Shown here: one piece after another, positions 16,446-24,989 of the stretch
Numbering within the stretch: position 1 is the first letter of the stretch
How the letters are laid out: every line of letters starts with the position of its first letter
Source: a bacterium
GTDB lineage: Bacteria > Desulfobacterota > JAPLJL01
DNA: 62,885 bases
Assembly (NCBI GenBank): GCA_028713675.1
Contig: JAQTNV010000017.1
Span: 1-62,885 of the forward strand
Direction of reading: 5' to 3'
Program-made: the position numbers and the translations under genes
The notes under the pieces: model-generated
The model's input: only the letters and a program-made list of their open reading frames with translations
The model's database searches: none
What the model was told of the DNA's origin: nothing

Positions 16446-17902
16446 ATGATTCTCCCCGCCTGAATCCCTCCTTGTGCCCGCCCGCGAGCCGGAATTATCT
16501 GTCCTTTCTGATATTTTTAGCGGTCCTCCTGGCCGCTTTAGTCCTGATGATTTCCCTGAACCGTTATTTCGACCACGATGAATTCGAGCATATTCACAGC
16601 GCCTGGTATGTCACCATCAATCAGTTTCCTTACCTGGATTATTTTGAGCAGCACCATCCCCTGCTGTGGTATCTGCTCGCTCCGTTTCTAATCCTTCTGG
16701 GTTTATCGACCCAAACCGTGATGGTCCTGAGGATTCTTATGTTTGTTTTCATCCTGGGAATAGCCTTTTTCACTGGCCGGATCGCCGAACAGGTCAGCCG
16801 GTCCCGGGAAACCGGCCTGGTGGCCTCGGTACTTCTGTTAAGTTCGACGCTGTTTGTAAAATCTGGTGTGGAGATCCGGCCCGATGTGCCGGAAGTGTTC
16901 TTCGGCCTGGTCTCAATTCTGTATCTTTTCAGATATTTTCAGTCGGCCCGTAACCGGGACATTGTTTTTTCCGGCCTGGCGGCCGCCGTGGCTTTTCTTT
17001 TCCTGCAAAAAATTATAATTCTGCTTTTCTGCTACGTGGTGATTATCATCTATAAAATTGTCAGGAATCGGATGGCCTGGAAACCGGTCCTTCTGTTCGC
17101 GGCCGGTTTTTCTTTACCCCTGATTTTATTCCTGGGGGGACTGATAATCTCCGGCTCCCTGAAGGATTATTTATTTACCAATTGGATAATGATATTTTAC
17201 CCGCCCGAAAAGATTTCTCCCTGGCCGCTTTTGCGGTGGTACTTTCCGCAAAACTTTTTGCCCTGGGTGATGGCGATGACGGCAACCGTCTTCATCATCT
17301 TGAACCGAAAAACCGGCGGAGAGATAAAGACGGTCGTGTTTATGTTCCTGGCGCTGTTCCTGTCGGTTTTGGCAGTCAATTCCCCTTATGCCCAGTATTA
17401 TCTGCCGGTGCTGCCGCTCGGTTCGATCGCCAGCGCTTATTTTCTGACGGATATATTTAAACGGACCAAATCAGGGGTTGTCTTAAGAACGGCGATTCTC
17501 ATTATCATTATCGCCGGACCGGCTTTCTATTTGTGGAAAGAAAACCAGAAAACCGACTGTTCCCAGCTGGAGCGGGTAGATTATGTTCTCCGGAACTCGG
17601 AGGAGTCGGATTGCATATATGACGGGGACGTCAAGTTTAACCTGTTCCGTCCGGACCTGCATTATCTCTGGTTTTCCGTCGGATCGGGAAAGTCTTTGTC
17701 CCGGTACCGGGAGATGAAAAAAAATAAATATTTCGGGAAATATATCGGGGATAAATATATTTCCTATAACATCTGCGGGCTGATCAGAACCAAAAAACCG
17801 AGATTTATTTCCAGTTACGCCCTGAGCCTGGACGTTTGCCGATTGGAAACAAGCTACGCCAAAACCGGAATTCCGAGGTTGTATGTCAGGACGGAAAAAT
17901 AA
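16442..17902 (+). CDS. GT39/ArnT-type membrane glycosyltransferase, paralog
   Basis: 486 residues and many transmembrane helices. The first-loop acidic motif FDHDEFEHIH lies at about 43-51, followed by YFEQHHPLLWYL. Alignment by eye with the protein at 11110 runs end to end, so the two are duplicates flanking the flippase-like, flavoprotein and GT2 genes. They are probably polyprenyl-phosphate-sugar transferases with different acceptors or donors. It ends 20 bp before a convergent gene. Confidence 0.85.
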   Translation: MNDSPRLNPSLCPPASRNYLSFLIFLAVLLAALVLMISLNRYFDHDEFEHIHSAWYVTINQFPYLDYFEQHHPLLWYLLAPFLILLGLSTQTVMVLRILMFVFILGIAFFTGRIAEQVSRSRETGLVASVLLLSSTLFVKSGVEIRPDVPEVFFGLVSILYLFRYFQSARNRDIVFSGLAAAVAFLFLQKIIILLFCYVVIIIYKIVRNRMAWKPVLLFAAGFSLPLILFLGGLIISGSLKDYLFTNWIMIFYPPEKISPWPLLRWYFPQNFLPWVMAMTATVFIILNRKTGGEIKTVVFMFLALFLSVLAVNSPYAQYYLPVLPLGSIASAYFLTDIFKRTKSGVVLRTAILIIIIAGPAFYLWKENQKTDCSQLERVDYVLRNSEESDCIYDGDVKFNLFRPDLHYLWFSVGSGKSLSRYREMKKNKYFGKYIGDKYISYNICGLIRTKKPRFISSYALSLDVCRLETSYAKTGIPRLYVRTEK

Positions 17903-17921
17903 GCCGGGGAGCGGGAAAGAA

Positions 17922-18857
17922 TTATTTCAGTTTCAGGTTCTTGGCCCAGCCGACATTCTTCAGCAGCTCATCCTTTAATTTCGGATCGTAGATCCTGACC
18001 GGGATTCCGGAGGCCTGTTCCCAGAACCAGTCGTCAAAATTGCGCTTGGGAACGCTCACGGATTCAACCAGGTAATATTCCCCTTCATTTTTCCGGCCCG
18101 TTTGGGAAACAGGCCCTACATGTTTTATCAATTTAATAACCTGGTACCCTTCCTGCCATTCGATCACCTGGGGGGCGACCGCTCCCGGTTTCAGGGAGGA
18201 GATTGCGTCGATCAGGCGCTTGGCCTGCTCCTGGCCCGCGCCGGAGGGATTTTCGCGCGGTCTGGTCCCGGCTTCCTGGGGCTGGATGCCTTCCTGCTCG
18301 GAAAGCTTGAGCTTTTTCACCTCCAGGCCCTGGTCCCGGGCCGTTTCACTGAAGGCGGAAGGGGATTTGAGGGCAGCCTGCAGGAATTTCTCGGCGTTAT
18401 TCCGCTGCTGCTGGTGGATGGCGCCGGATTTCAGAAACACCTCGTTGTAAACCGCCCGGTCCGCGTAAACCACCCGGATGAAGCTGTTCAGGTAATTTTT
18501 CCGGTCGTGCCCGTAGACGTTCTTGACCTTTTCCAGGACCGCCGGGGCCTTGGTGTTCTGATCGATCCTTTGCGCCTCGGCTTCCCAGGTGGACTGGTCC
18601 ACCTTCTGGCCCAGGGACTTAAGGACCTCTTCGGAAAGATAACCCTTGATCAGCTGGGTGAGCCCGATGTAATCCTTCCCGCTCCCGGGGTAGTAAACCT
18701 CGGAGACCCGGATCCGAAACGCAATATCCTTGTCGGTGATCGGAATGCTGCCCACCTCCGCCACTTTCCGGGTGCAGGCCGGAAACAGGCACAGGAAAAA
18801 GGCGAGGGAAGCGATAAATAATCGGCAGGTTTTACCCGGACCGGAATGGTGACGCAT
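17922..18857 (-). CDS. SurA/PpiC-like lipoprotein (periplasmic chaperone)
   Basis: 311 residues with a lipoprotein signal: hydrophobic core, then FPAC with the lipid Cys at about 28. The mature part begins VAEVGSIPITDKDIAFRIRV, typical of the SurA/PrsA N-terminal chaperone domain. A C-terminal segment near residues 230-245 (VAPQVIEWQEGYQVIKLIK) resembles the last strands of a parvulin domain, but the domain looks degenerate, so isomerase activity is doubtful. AAAGGACGG precedes the ATG. Likely role: outer-membrane or secreted protein folding. Confidence 0.75.
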   Translation of the reverse strand: MRHHSGPGKTCRLFIASLAFFLCLFPACTRKVAEVGSIPITDKDIAFRIRVSEVYYPGSGKDYIGLTQLIKGYLSEEVLKSLGQKVDQSTWEAEAQRIDQNTKAPAVLEKVKNVYGHDRKNYLNSFIRVVYADRAVYNEVFLKSGAIHQQQRNNAEKFLQAALKSPSAFSETARDQGLEVKKLKLSEQEGIQPQEAGTRPRENPSGAGQEQAKRLIDAISSLKPGAVAPQVIEWQEGYQVIKLIKHVGPVSQTGRKNEGEYYLVESVSVPKRNFDDWFWEQASGIPVRIYDPKLKDELLKNVGWAKNLKLK

Positions 18858-18945
18858 TTAAATATCCGTCCTTTCGATTCCTCCTCTCCCCGGAGGGGAA
18901 ATCCGGGGGAAGAGGTTTGGTGGATACCGTTTCATATTAGACTGA

Positions 18946-19893
18946 CTAGCTTCTGATAATGGCGACGGTTGACCCCTGGCAGCGGTGAAGCACGGCTAGA
19001 CTCACGCTTCCGAGTAAAAGGCGTTGCCAGCGGCTCTTCCCCGCGCGGCCGAGAATGACCAGCTGTGGCCGGGCTTTTCCCGCTTCCGCGAGGATTTCCT
19101 CGGCGGGCTTCCCGATCCGGATCATGCTCGTGACCACATCGTCCGGAATGGAGACCTGCCGGAAGGCCCTCCGGGCTTTTCCCAGGAGATCCCAGGTCTT
19201 TTTGTCCGGGGCGATCCTGGATTTGATTGTTTGTTCGTAGTTGGCGAGGGGGATTACGGTCAGCAGGGTAATCCGGGAGAGCGACGGGTTCAGAGCCGCG
19301 GCCAGGCGGGCGGCGTATTCCCCCGCCCGGGCAGAGTCCGGTGAACCGTCCACCGCCACCAGCATTTTTGCCGCCGGGCCGTCATTTCTAAAAAGGTTTT
19401 TACAGACCACGTAAACATCCTGGCGGCGAACCAGTTTAACCACCTTGTCGGTGACGCTCCCGAAATAAAAAGCCGGGGCGGGAGAAACCCCTCTCCGGCC
19501 CATGATAATGGTGGAAAACCGGCCGGCCTCCGCCATCCGGACAATTTCGCGGGCGGGTTCCCCTTCCGCAATCCGGGTCTCAATTCGAGCCCTGATGCCC
19601 AGATTCTTCAGGAGTTTCTTTCCTTTATCCAGAGAGGGTTGGATGTCTTCGCCCCGGTGCCGGGATTTCAATTCCTTAAAAGTATTCGAGTGCGTGAGGA
19701 TGTCGGTCCGCAAGTCACGGGTGGCGGCGATATGGCTTAAATAGCTTTCTTCCATTACCTGCAGCAGGGTTACACCCTCCAGATTTTTACCCAGGGCGGC
19801 CCCCAGACGGCCGGCGAACTCGAGGGCCTGGCGGGAGGTTTGGCTTCCGTCCACGGGGAGGAGAATCCTGCGAATAGGCCCGGTTTTTTTCAT
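18946..19893 (-). CDS. Tandem universal stress protein
   Basis: 315 residues made of two UspA domains (about 1-160 and 165-315). Both begin with the (I/M)L(L/V)(P/A)VDGS strand. The ATP-binding G-x2-G-x9-G(S/T) pattern appears as IIMGRRG...FYFGSVT in the first domain and VILGRAG...LLLGSVS in the second. It starts 18 bp after the transporter gene, with GAGAGGAA before its ATG, so the two form an operon. It may regulate or sense the energy status of that transporter; this is inferred. Confidence 0.9.
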   Translation of the reverse strand: MKKTGPIRRILLPVDGSQTSRQALEFAGRLGAALGKNLEGVTLLQVMEESYLSHIAATRDLRTDILTHSNTFKELKSRHRGEDIQPSLDKGKKLLKNLGIRARIETRIAEGEPAREIVRMAEAGRFSTIIMGRRGVSPAPAFYFGSVTDKVVKLVRRQDVYVVCKNLFRNDGPAAKMLVAVDGSPDSARAGEYAARLAAALNPSLSRITLLTVIPLANYEQTIKSRIAPDKKTWDLLGKARRAFRQVSIPDDVVTSMIRIGKPAEEILAEAGKARPQLVILGRAGKSRWQRLLLGSVSLAVLHRCQGSTVAIIRS

Positions 19894-19911
19894 TGCCGAT
19901 TCCTCTCGGGT

Positions 19912-21657
19912 TTAATAAAAAATTAACAGCCAGACGTTGCAGATAGCCACGCTGATCAGCATATAAGGGAAGGCGTATTTCATAAAGTCCAGGAACCGGA
20001 TTGGGTGACCGGCCTTCTCCGCTATTCCCATCGTAACCACGTTGGCGCTGGCCCCGATCAGCGTCCCGTTCCCGCCCAGGCAGGCCCCCAGGGCGAGCGC
20101 CCACCAGAGGACATGCGATTCCGCTCCCGGGATTTCGCGGGTGAGGTAGGCCGTGATGGGAAGCATGGTGGCGACAAAAGGAATGTTATCAATGAAAGCA
20201 CTCATGATGGCGGAAACCCAGAGGATCATGCAGATGGCGGCGATCAGGTTACCCTGCGAGATTTTCAGGACATAATCGGCAATCAGGGCCAAAAGACCGG
20301 TTTCCTCCACCGCGCTGACCACGATGAAGAGAAACATGAAAAAAAGCAGGGTGGACCATTCAATGTCTTTTTCAATCAGCTCGAGCATCTTGACCTTTTT
20401 GGTGAGGACGGCGTAGGTGAAAAGGGCCCCCGCCCCGAAGAGAGCCGGGATGCAGACCTCCATGTGCCAGTAACCGTGGGAAATGAAGAGGGCGATGGCC
20501 AGCCCGGTGATAAAGAGCCCGTAACCGAGCAGGGTCCGGTCGGTGATCCTGTATTGGTCCCGGATTTTACCGATAAAGCCGTCAATGTCGCTGATCCGGG
20601 CCCGGGCATATTCTTTCCGGTAAAAAACACTGCTGTAAATAATCAGGGCCACCACTGCCAGGATGCAGACCAGGGTCAGGTTGTGGATGAAATCCATGAA
20701 GTCCAAGCCGGCATAGGACCCGATCATGATATTGGGCGGGTCGCCGATCAGGGTGGCGGTTCCGCCCACGTTGGAAGCCATCACCTCGGGGATTAAAAGG
20801 ATCAGGGGTGAAATCCTTAAGGCCAGGGCCACCTCGATGGTTACGGGGGTATAGAGCAGCATCGTGGTCACGTTATCCAGGAAGGCCGAGGTCACGGCCA
20901 CGAACAGGCAGGAGACGGCCGAGAGGACATAAATGTTCCCCCGGGCGACGCGAAAGGCCTGGTAGGCGCACCACTGGAAGACGCCGGTATGCTTCAGAAC
21001 CCCCACGATGATCATCATGCCCATCAGGAGAAAAATCACATTCATGTCAATGGCGCTGATGGCCCGGGCGAAAGAGATGATGTGGTAATCGGGGTTGAGG
21101 GTTCCCGCAGTGTAGGTGACGATCAGCATGGTCCCGGCCCCCAGGAGGGCGGCGATGGTCCGGTGCAGGAGGTCAAAGGAAATGACCAGGTAAATCAGCA
21201 GGAAGATGGCGGTGGCGAGGTAAAAAGCCGGCCCCAGGATCCGGACGATTTCAAAGTTATGGACGGCGAAGAGGTTCTGATCTTTGGGGGCGAAATCATT
21301 TTTCCCGAGCTCAAGCGCGGCCCGGCGGTAGCTGGTTTTGGCGACCTCGACCCGGATCCGGGCGGTCTCGGCGGTTTCCGGCGGAAGCCGGAATTCGATC
21401 TGGTAGGTGCCGTGGGACGAGGTCTGGATTTCCTCGGCCTGCTCCAGGCCGGAGGCGATTTTCTGCGGGGCGCCGTTGACGAAAACCCGGAGCCGGGCTT
21501 CCCGGACCGGTTCCCGGTGGGTGTCCAGAACCGCGCCGGAGAGATAAAAGGTGACTCCGCCGGGATACCCCTCCGCGGCCTTCGCCCGGGCGGGACCGGA
21601 CAGGACGCTTCCCAGCAGGGCGAAGGCGCAGGTGATCAGGATGAGCGGTCTTTTCAT
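19912..21657 (-). CDS. ArsB/NhaD/SLC13-type ion transporter with extracytoplasmic N-terminal domain
   Basis: 581 residues. A cleavable signal-like segment (about 1-27) is followed by about 115 residues of beta-rich sequence (FYLSGAVLDTHREPVREARLRV onward) that looks like a carboxypeptidase-regulatory/Ig-like sandwich. A helix and an ion-transporter core of about ten to twelve helices follow. The core carries duplicated motifs such as FLDNVTTMLLYTPV and FIDNIPFVATMLPI and the GGTATLIGDPPN and GGNGTLIGASAN loops, which place it in the ArsB/NhaD superfamily. The ion may be Na+, citrate-like or arsenite. Operonic with the downstream tandem USP. Confidence 0.85.
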   Translation of the reverse strand: MKRPLILITCAFALLGSVLSGPARAKAAEGYPGGVTFYLSGAVLDTHREPVREARLRVFVNGAPQKIASGLEQAEEIQTSSHGTYQIEFRLPPETAETARIRVEVAKTSYRRAALELGKNDFAPKDQNLFAVHNFEIVRILGPAFYLATAIFLLIYLVISFDLLHRTIAALLGAGTMLIVTYTAGTLNPDYHIISFARAISAIDMNVIFLLMGMMIIVGVLKHTGVFQWCAYQAFRVARGNIYVLSAVSCLFVAVTSAFLDNVTTMLLYTPVTIEVALALRISPLILLIPEVMASNVGGTATLIGDPPNIMIGSYAGLDFMDFIHNLTLVCILAVVALIIYSSVFYRKEYARARISDIDGFIGKIRDQYRITDRTLLGYGLFITGLAIALFISHGYWHMEVCIPALFGAGALFTYAVLTKKVKMLELIEKDIEWSTLLFFMFLFIVVSAVEETGLLALIADYVLKISQGNLIAAICMILWVSAIMSAFIDNIPFVATMLPITAYLTREIPGAESHVLWWALALGACLGGNGTLIGASANVVTMGIAEKAGHPIRFLDFMKYAFPYMLISVAICNVWLLIFY

Positions 21658-21890
21658 GATTCTTCTTTGATCTTCGGGATTATTATCCCGAAAAATTCAT
21701 TTGGAAGCTATATAAAATATCCATAGGTCGATAATTTACCCGAATTTCTGGATATTATACGAATTTGATTGGGAAAAAACTGAGAATCCGGCAAGCCAAA
21801 AGCAGGTTGTTGTAATTTGTTTTGATCTTAATTTGATTGATTGGTTTCTTAACCTTTGACCCTTGAACTTTAAACTTTGAACTTTTGTTG
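21658..21890. repeat. Intergenic region with ACCTTTG heptad array
   Basis: 21852-21886 reads ACCTTTG, ACCCTTG, AACTTTA, AACTTTG, AACTTTT in perfect 7-nt phase and ends 4 nt before the thiC stop codon. The rest (21658-21851) is AT-rich with no gene I can support; it should hold the promoter of the transporter-USP operon. Confidence 0.75.
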
Positions 21891-23177
21891 TTATTTCGGT
21901 CTTTTCCCCTGGCTGACCCGGATGGCGCAGAATTCCCCGCACATCGTGCAGACATCCTCCTCGGCCGGGGGATTTTTCTCCCGGAAGGAGCGGGCTCTTT
22001 GGGGGTCAAGGGCCAGCCGGATCTGGGCGTCCCAGTCGAGGTTCTTCCGGGCTTTGGCCATTTTCAGATCCCGGCTGGACGCCCCGGTGATTCCCCGGGC
22101 GATATCGGCGGCATGGCCGGCGATCCGGGAGGCGATCACACCTTCCCGGACATCCTTGATCCCGGGAAGGGCCAGGTGTTCGGAAGGGGTGACATAGCAG
22201 AGAAAATCCGCCCCGGCCCAGGCCGCCAGCGCCCCCCCGATGGCCCCGGTGATATGGTCATAACCGGCACCCAGGTCGGTGACCAGCGGCCCCAGGACGT
22301 AAAACGGCGCCCCGGAGCAAAGCTTTTTCTGAAGCAGGACATTGGTCTCGATTTCGTTCAGGGGCAGGTGGCCGGGACCTTCCACCATCACCTGCACCCC
22401 GGCTTCCCAGGAGCGGCGGACCAGCTGACCGAGGGTGTGCAGTTCTTTCAGCTGGCTCCGGTCGGTGGCATCGGCGAGACAGCCGGGGCGCATCCCATCA
22501 CCCAGGCTCAAAACGATTTCGTATTTCCGGGCGATCCGGAGGAGGCGGTCATAGTCTTCGAAAAAGGGATTTTCCCGGCGGTTGTATTTCATCCATTCGA
22601 GGGTGAGGACCCCGCCCCGGCTGACCACGCCCAGGACCCGGCGGTTCTTTTTCAGGACCTGGGCGGCTTCCCGGTTAACCCCCACGTGGACCGTCATGAA
22701 GTCCACCCCCTGCTCCGCCTGAAGCTCGACCTCGGCGAAGAATTCCTCGTGACTGAGTTCGACGAAGGATTTCCCCCGGCGCAGGGCCTTGAGGGCCGCC
22801 CCGTAGATGGGGACGGTGCCCAGGGGCACCGGGCAGTTTTTCAGGATTTCCCGCCTGATCTTGTCCACCGGTTCGCCGGTGGAAAGGTCCATCACCGTGT
22901 CGGTTTTGACCTCGAGCGCCGCCCGCAGCTTTTTCAGCTCATTTTTAACGCTGGCCTGGTCCCGGGAACTCCCGATATTGGCGTTGACCTTGACCTTCAG
23001 GCCCTGGCCGATGGCGAGGGGGGTGAGCCCGCGGCGGAGGCGGTTTTTCAGAACCGCGATGGTTCCACGGGCCACCCCGTCCCTGATTATCTCCGGTCCC
23101 ACGCATTCTTTCCGGGCGGCCGCCCGGACCTCGGGGGAGATTTTTCCGGAGCGGGCGATTTCAATCTGGGTCAACAT
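21891..23177 (-). CDS. thiC: Phosphomethylpyrimidine synthase ThiC
   Basis: Radical-SAM enzyme that rearranges AIR to HMP-P, the thiamine pyrimidine. About 428 residues, the shorter ThiC form. VNANIGSS and VMDLSTG, SRGG and the C-terminal Cys cluster in CTMCGEFCAI are visible. The spacing here is CX2CX3C, one residue shorter than the CX2CX4C of the well-studied long ThiC. I chose the ATG at 23177, preceded by GGAG; the frame is open back to a TTG at 23204 inside a repeat. A TPP riboswitch upstream argues for thiamine synthesis rather than the related benzimidazole pathway (BzaF). Confidence 0.93.
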   Translation of the reverse strand: MLTQIEIARSGKISPEVRAAARKECVGPEIIRDGVARGTIAVLKNRLRRGLTPLAIGQGLKVKVNANIGSSRDQASVKNELKKLRAALEVKTDTVMDLSTGEPVDKIRREILKNCPVPLGTVPIYGAALKALRRGKSFVELSHEEFFAEVELQAEQGVDFMTVHVGVNREAAQVLKKNRRVLGVVSRGGVLTLEWMKYNRRENPFFEDYDRLLRIARKYEIVLSLGDGMRPGCLADATDRSQLKELHTLGQLVRRSWEAGVQVMVEGPGHLPLNEIETNVLLQKKLCSGAPFYVLGPLVTDLGAGYDHITGAIGGALAAWAGADFLCYVTPSEHLALPGIKDVREGVIASRIAGHAADIARGITGASSRDLKMAKARKNLDWDAQIRLALDPQRARSFREKNPPAEEDVCTMCGEFCAIRVSQGKRPK

Positions 23178-23183
23178 AAGCAA

Positions 23184-23211
23184 GCTCCAAATCCCAAAAT
23201 CCAATATCCAA
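23184..23211 (-). repeat. Heptad array containing the thiC ribosome-binding site
   Basis: On the minus strand the units read TTGGATA, TTGGATT, TTGGGAT, TTGGAGC. The last unit supplies the GGAG that precedes the thiC ATG by 7 nt. A few more units of the type TTGGTGC, TTGGAAT lie near 23300-23320. Confidence 0.75.
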
Positions 23212-23341
23212 ATAAATAAAATAATGATTGCAGTCAGAGGGTTTGGTAATTGCCCCTCTGGGGTTCTCGTCCTGAGATCCCATTCGGGGTCGAAGGAGAA
23301 TTTGGTGCTTGGAATTTAGCATATTTTTATAATAAATAAAT

Positions 23342-23372
23342 GACCGTCTCACCCGGGGCGGGGGAGGCGGTC
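23342..23372 (-). terminator. Putative riboswitch-controlled terminator of thiC
   Basis: On the minus strand GACCGCCTC pairs with GAGACGGTC (one mismatch) about 30 nt after the TPP aptamer, followed by ATTTATTTATT. The U tract is interrupted, so termination may be weak, or control may act elsewhere in the 165-nt leader that follows. Confidence 0.4.
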
Positions 23373-23402
23373 GCAGGTAAAATTCCGGAATCTCCCGCCG
23401 CT

Positions 23403-23500
23403 TTCCCTCCGCTGGAATTATCCAGATCAGGTTCAAGGGGTATCCCCACCGCCCGGGGCGGGGGGATTCTCAGCTGCAGGCTTTCGCGCCCCCAGCGGCT
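23403..23500 (-). promoter_or_regulatory. TPP (THI-box) riboswitch
   Basis: The minus strand shows the conserved CTGAGA, then a variable GC-rich P3-type stem, then CCCTTGAACCTGATCTGG, ATAATTCCAGCGGAGGGAA. These are the pyrimidine- and pyrophosphate-sensing parts of the thiamine pyrophosphate aptamer. It lies about 225 nt upstream of thiC in the same direction and should lower thiC expression when TPP is plentiful. Confidence 0.95.
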
Positions 23501-23567
23501 TTTACGTCTGAATCTTAACGGATTCCAAAGAAAATAAGCAATCGGAACCTGGGGAAACAGGCGCCGG

Positions 23568-24749
23568 TTAAATCAAAAGGTTTTGCATGAGGTTCCGGGT
23601 TTTGGAGTCGATGTGGGAAAATTGCAGGCCGACCACGTATTTTTCTTCCTTGTCGATCTTTTCCGTCCGCACCACCGTGCCCAGCACCTCGAGGACCTTT
23701 TCCAGGGCCGGGATCTTGATTTTCAGGACGATGGCGGTGGAGAGATTAATCGGCTCCTCGCACTCGAAGGACAGCCCGTTCTCGCTGATGTTCCGGGTGG
23801 TGGTGATCTGTTCGTCTCCGGCGGGATCCTCGGTAACCACCTTGTAGCTCAAAATGTACGATCTCTCGATCCGCGGAAAGGTTCTCCTCTCGCTGTAGAA
23901 GAGGCAGATCCGGTTCTTGGTGAAATTCTTGGCCCGGTAGAGAGCCTCGTCCGAGCTCTTGATCAGTTCCTCCCAGTTCTCCCCGTCGCCCGGGTAGCAC
24001 GCGACCCCGCCGCTGATCGTTAACCTGCCCTCGGTTACTCCCTCCATCCCTTCAAAAGGATGTTTCTCGATTCTTTTGCGGATCCGCTCCGCCAGGATGC
24101 CCGCGCTCTTTTTATCGGTTTCCGGAAGCAGGATGGCGAACTCCTCCCCCCCGTAACGGGCGATGGTGTCCGACATCCGGCAGCTGGAGGAGAAGATGCC
24201 GGCGATCTGCTGCAGGGCCAGGTCTCCGGCGATATGGCCGTGGTGATCGTTGTATTCCTTGAAGTTGTCCAGGTCGAAGAAAATCACGGAGGAGGAGCTT
24301 TTGTACCGCCGGCAGCGCTCGATTTCCTTTCCCAGGGTATCGTTGAAATGCCGTTTATTGTAGAGACCGGTCAGGCCGTCGGTGAGGGCCGAACGCACCG
24401 TTTGTTCGAAGAAGGCGATCTCGACGATCTTGGGGTTTTTCACCTTGCGGTTGATGTTGATGAAATAGTCGAGGAGGGCGACCCGGAAACCGATGCAGCG
24501 GTGAATCCCCTTTTCCATCTCGGCCTTGTGCTTCAGGATGCTGTCCCAATGGGCCCGGGCTTCATCGGGGGAGAAGTCCAGGTGGGACAGGACCTTGAGC
24601 AGGTTGGCGAAGAACACGTCTCCGCTCTCGGCCCCGAGGGCGTTGAGCTTATCGATGAGCCGGCGCTCGTTTCCGCTGTCCTCATCCAGATATTGGATAA
24701 TTTCCTCGAACATCCGGTTGGATTTCTCCACGATCTTCATCTCCATCAT
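23568..24749 (-). CDS. Diguanylate cyclase with C-terminal PilZ domain
   Basis: 393 residues. A helical N-terminal region (1-110) without transmembrane segments is followed by a GGDEF domain (about 120-280) with DGLTGLYNKRHF, an intact GGEEF active site (200-204) and the inhibitory I-site RMSD (191-194) exactly five residues before it. A PilZ domain (about 285-393) follows, with RRTFPRIER and NISENGLSFEC. One chain therefore makes c-di-GMP and carries two places to bind it, which implies strong product feedback. GAGGAA precedes the ATG. Separate promoter at 24797-24825. Confidence 0.93.
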   Translation of the reverse strand: MMEMKIVEKSNRMFEEIIQYLDEDSGNERRLIDKLNALGAESGDVFFANLLKVLSHLDFSPDEARAHWDSILKHKAEMEKGIHRCIGFRVALLDYFININRKVKNPKIVEIAFFEQTVRSALTDGLTGLYNKRHFNDTLGKEIERCRRYKSSSSVIFFDLDNFKEYNDHHGHIAGDLALQQIAGIFSSSCRMSDTIARYGGEEFAILLPETDKKSAGILAERIRKRIEKHPFEGMEGVTEGRLTISGGVACYPGDGENWEELIKSSDEALYRAKNFTKNRICLFYSERRTFPRIERSYILSYKVVTEDPAGDEQITTTRNISENGLSFECEEPINLSTAIVLKIKIPALEKVLEVLGTVVRTEKIDKEEKYVVGLQFSHIDSKTRNLMQNLLI

Positions 24750-24796
24750 TTTATGAGTTCCTCTTCGTTTAAGTCTGATTATAAAGGATAGATTTA

Positions 24797-24825
24797 ATTA
24801 GAATACCAATAGGATCAATTGTCAA
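24797..24825 (-). promoter_or_regulatory. Sigma-70-type promoter of the GGDEF-PilZ gene
   Basis: On the minus strand TTGACA (24820-24825) and TCTAAT (24797-24802) are separated by 17 nt. This is 6/6 and 5/6 of the consensus, about 48 bp before the start codon. Confidence 0.7.
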
Positions 24826-24942
24826 AAGTCGAAAGAGGAATCCGGGTTTTCCCGGTTTGCATCGGGTTGGGTTTGAATTAAGCTTCTAATAAATACTTAG
24901 CAGCCAGGCAGCCGAGCCGCCAAGATTCCAGATCCAGATTTT

Positions 24943-24970
24943 AACTTTGAACCTTGAACGTTGAACTCTG
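24943..24970. repeat. Heptad array, AACCTTG type, before RNR
   Basis: Units AACTTTG, AACCTTG, AACGTTG, AACTCTG in exact phase end about 20 nt before the ribonucleotide reductase start, where a ribosome-binding site would be expected. Confidence 0.8.
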
Positions 24971-24989
24971 AAACCGATCAACCTTGACG

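Noticed and set aside
18102-18821. A 239-codon plus-strand frame
   Set aside because: It lies opposite the SurA/PpiC-like lipoprotein, which has a signal peptide, lipobox and ribosome-binding site. The plus-strand translation shows no domain.
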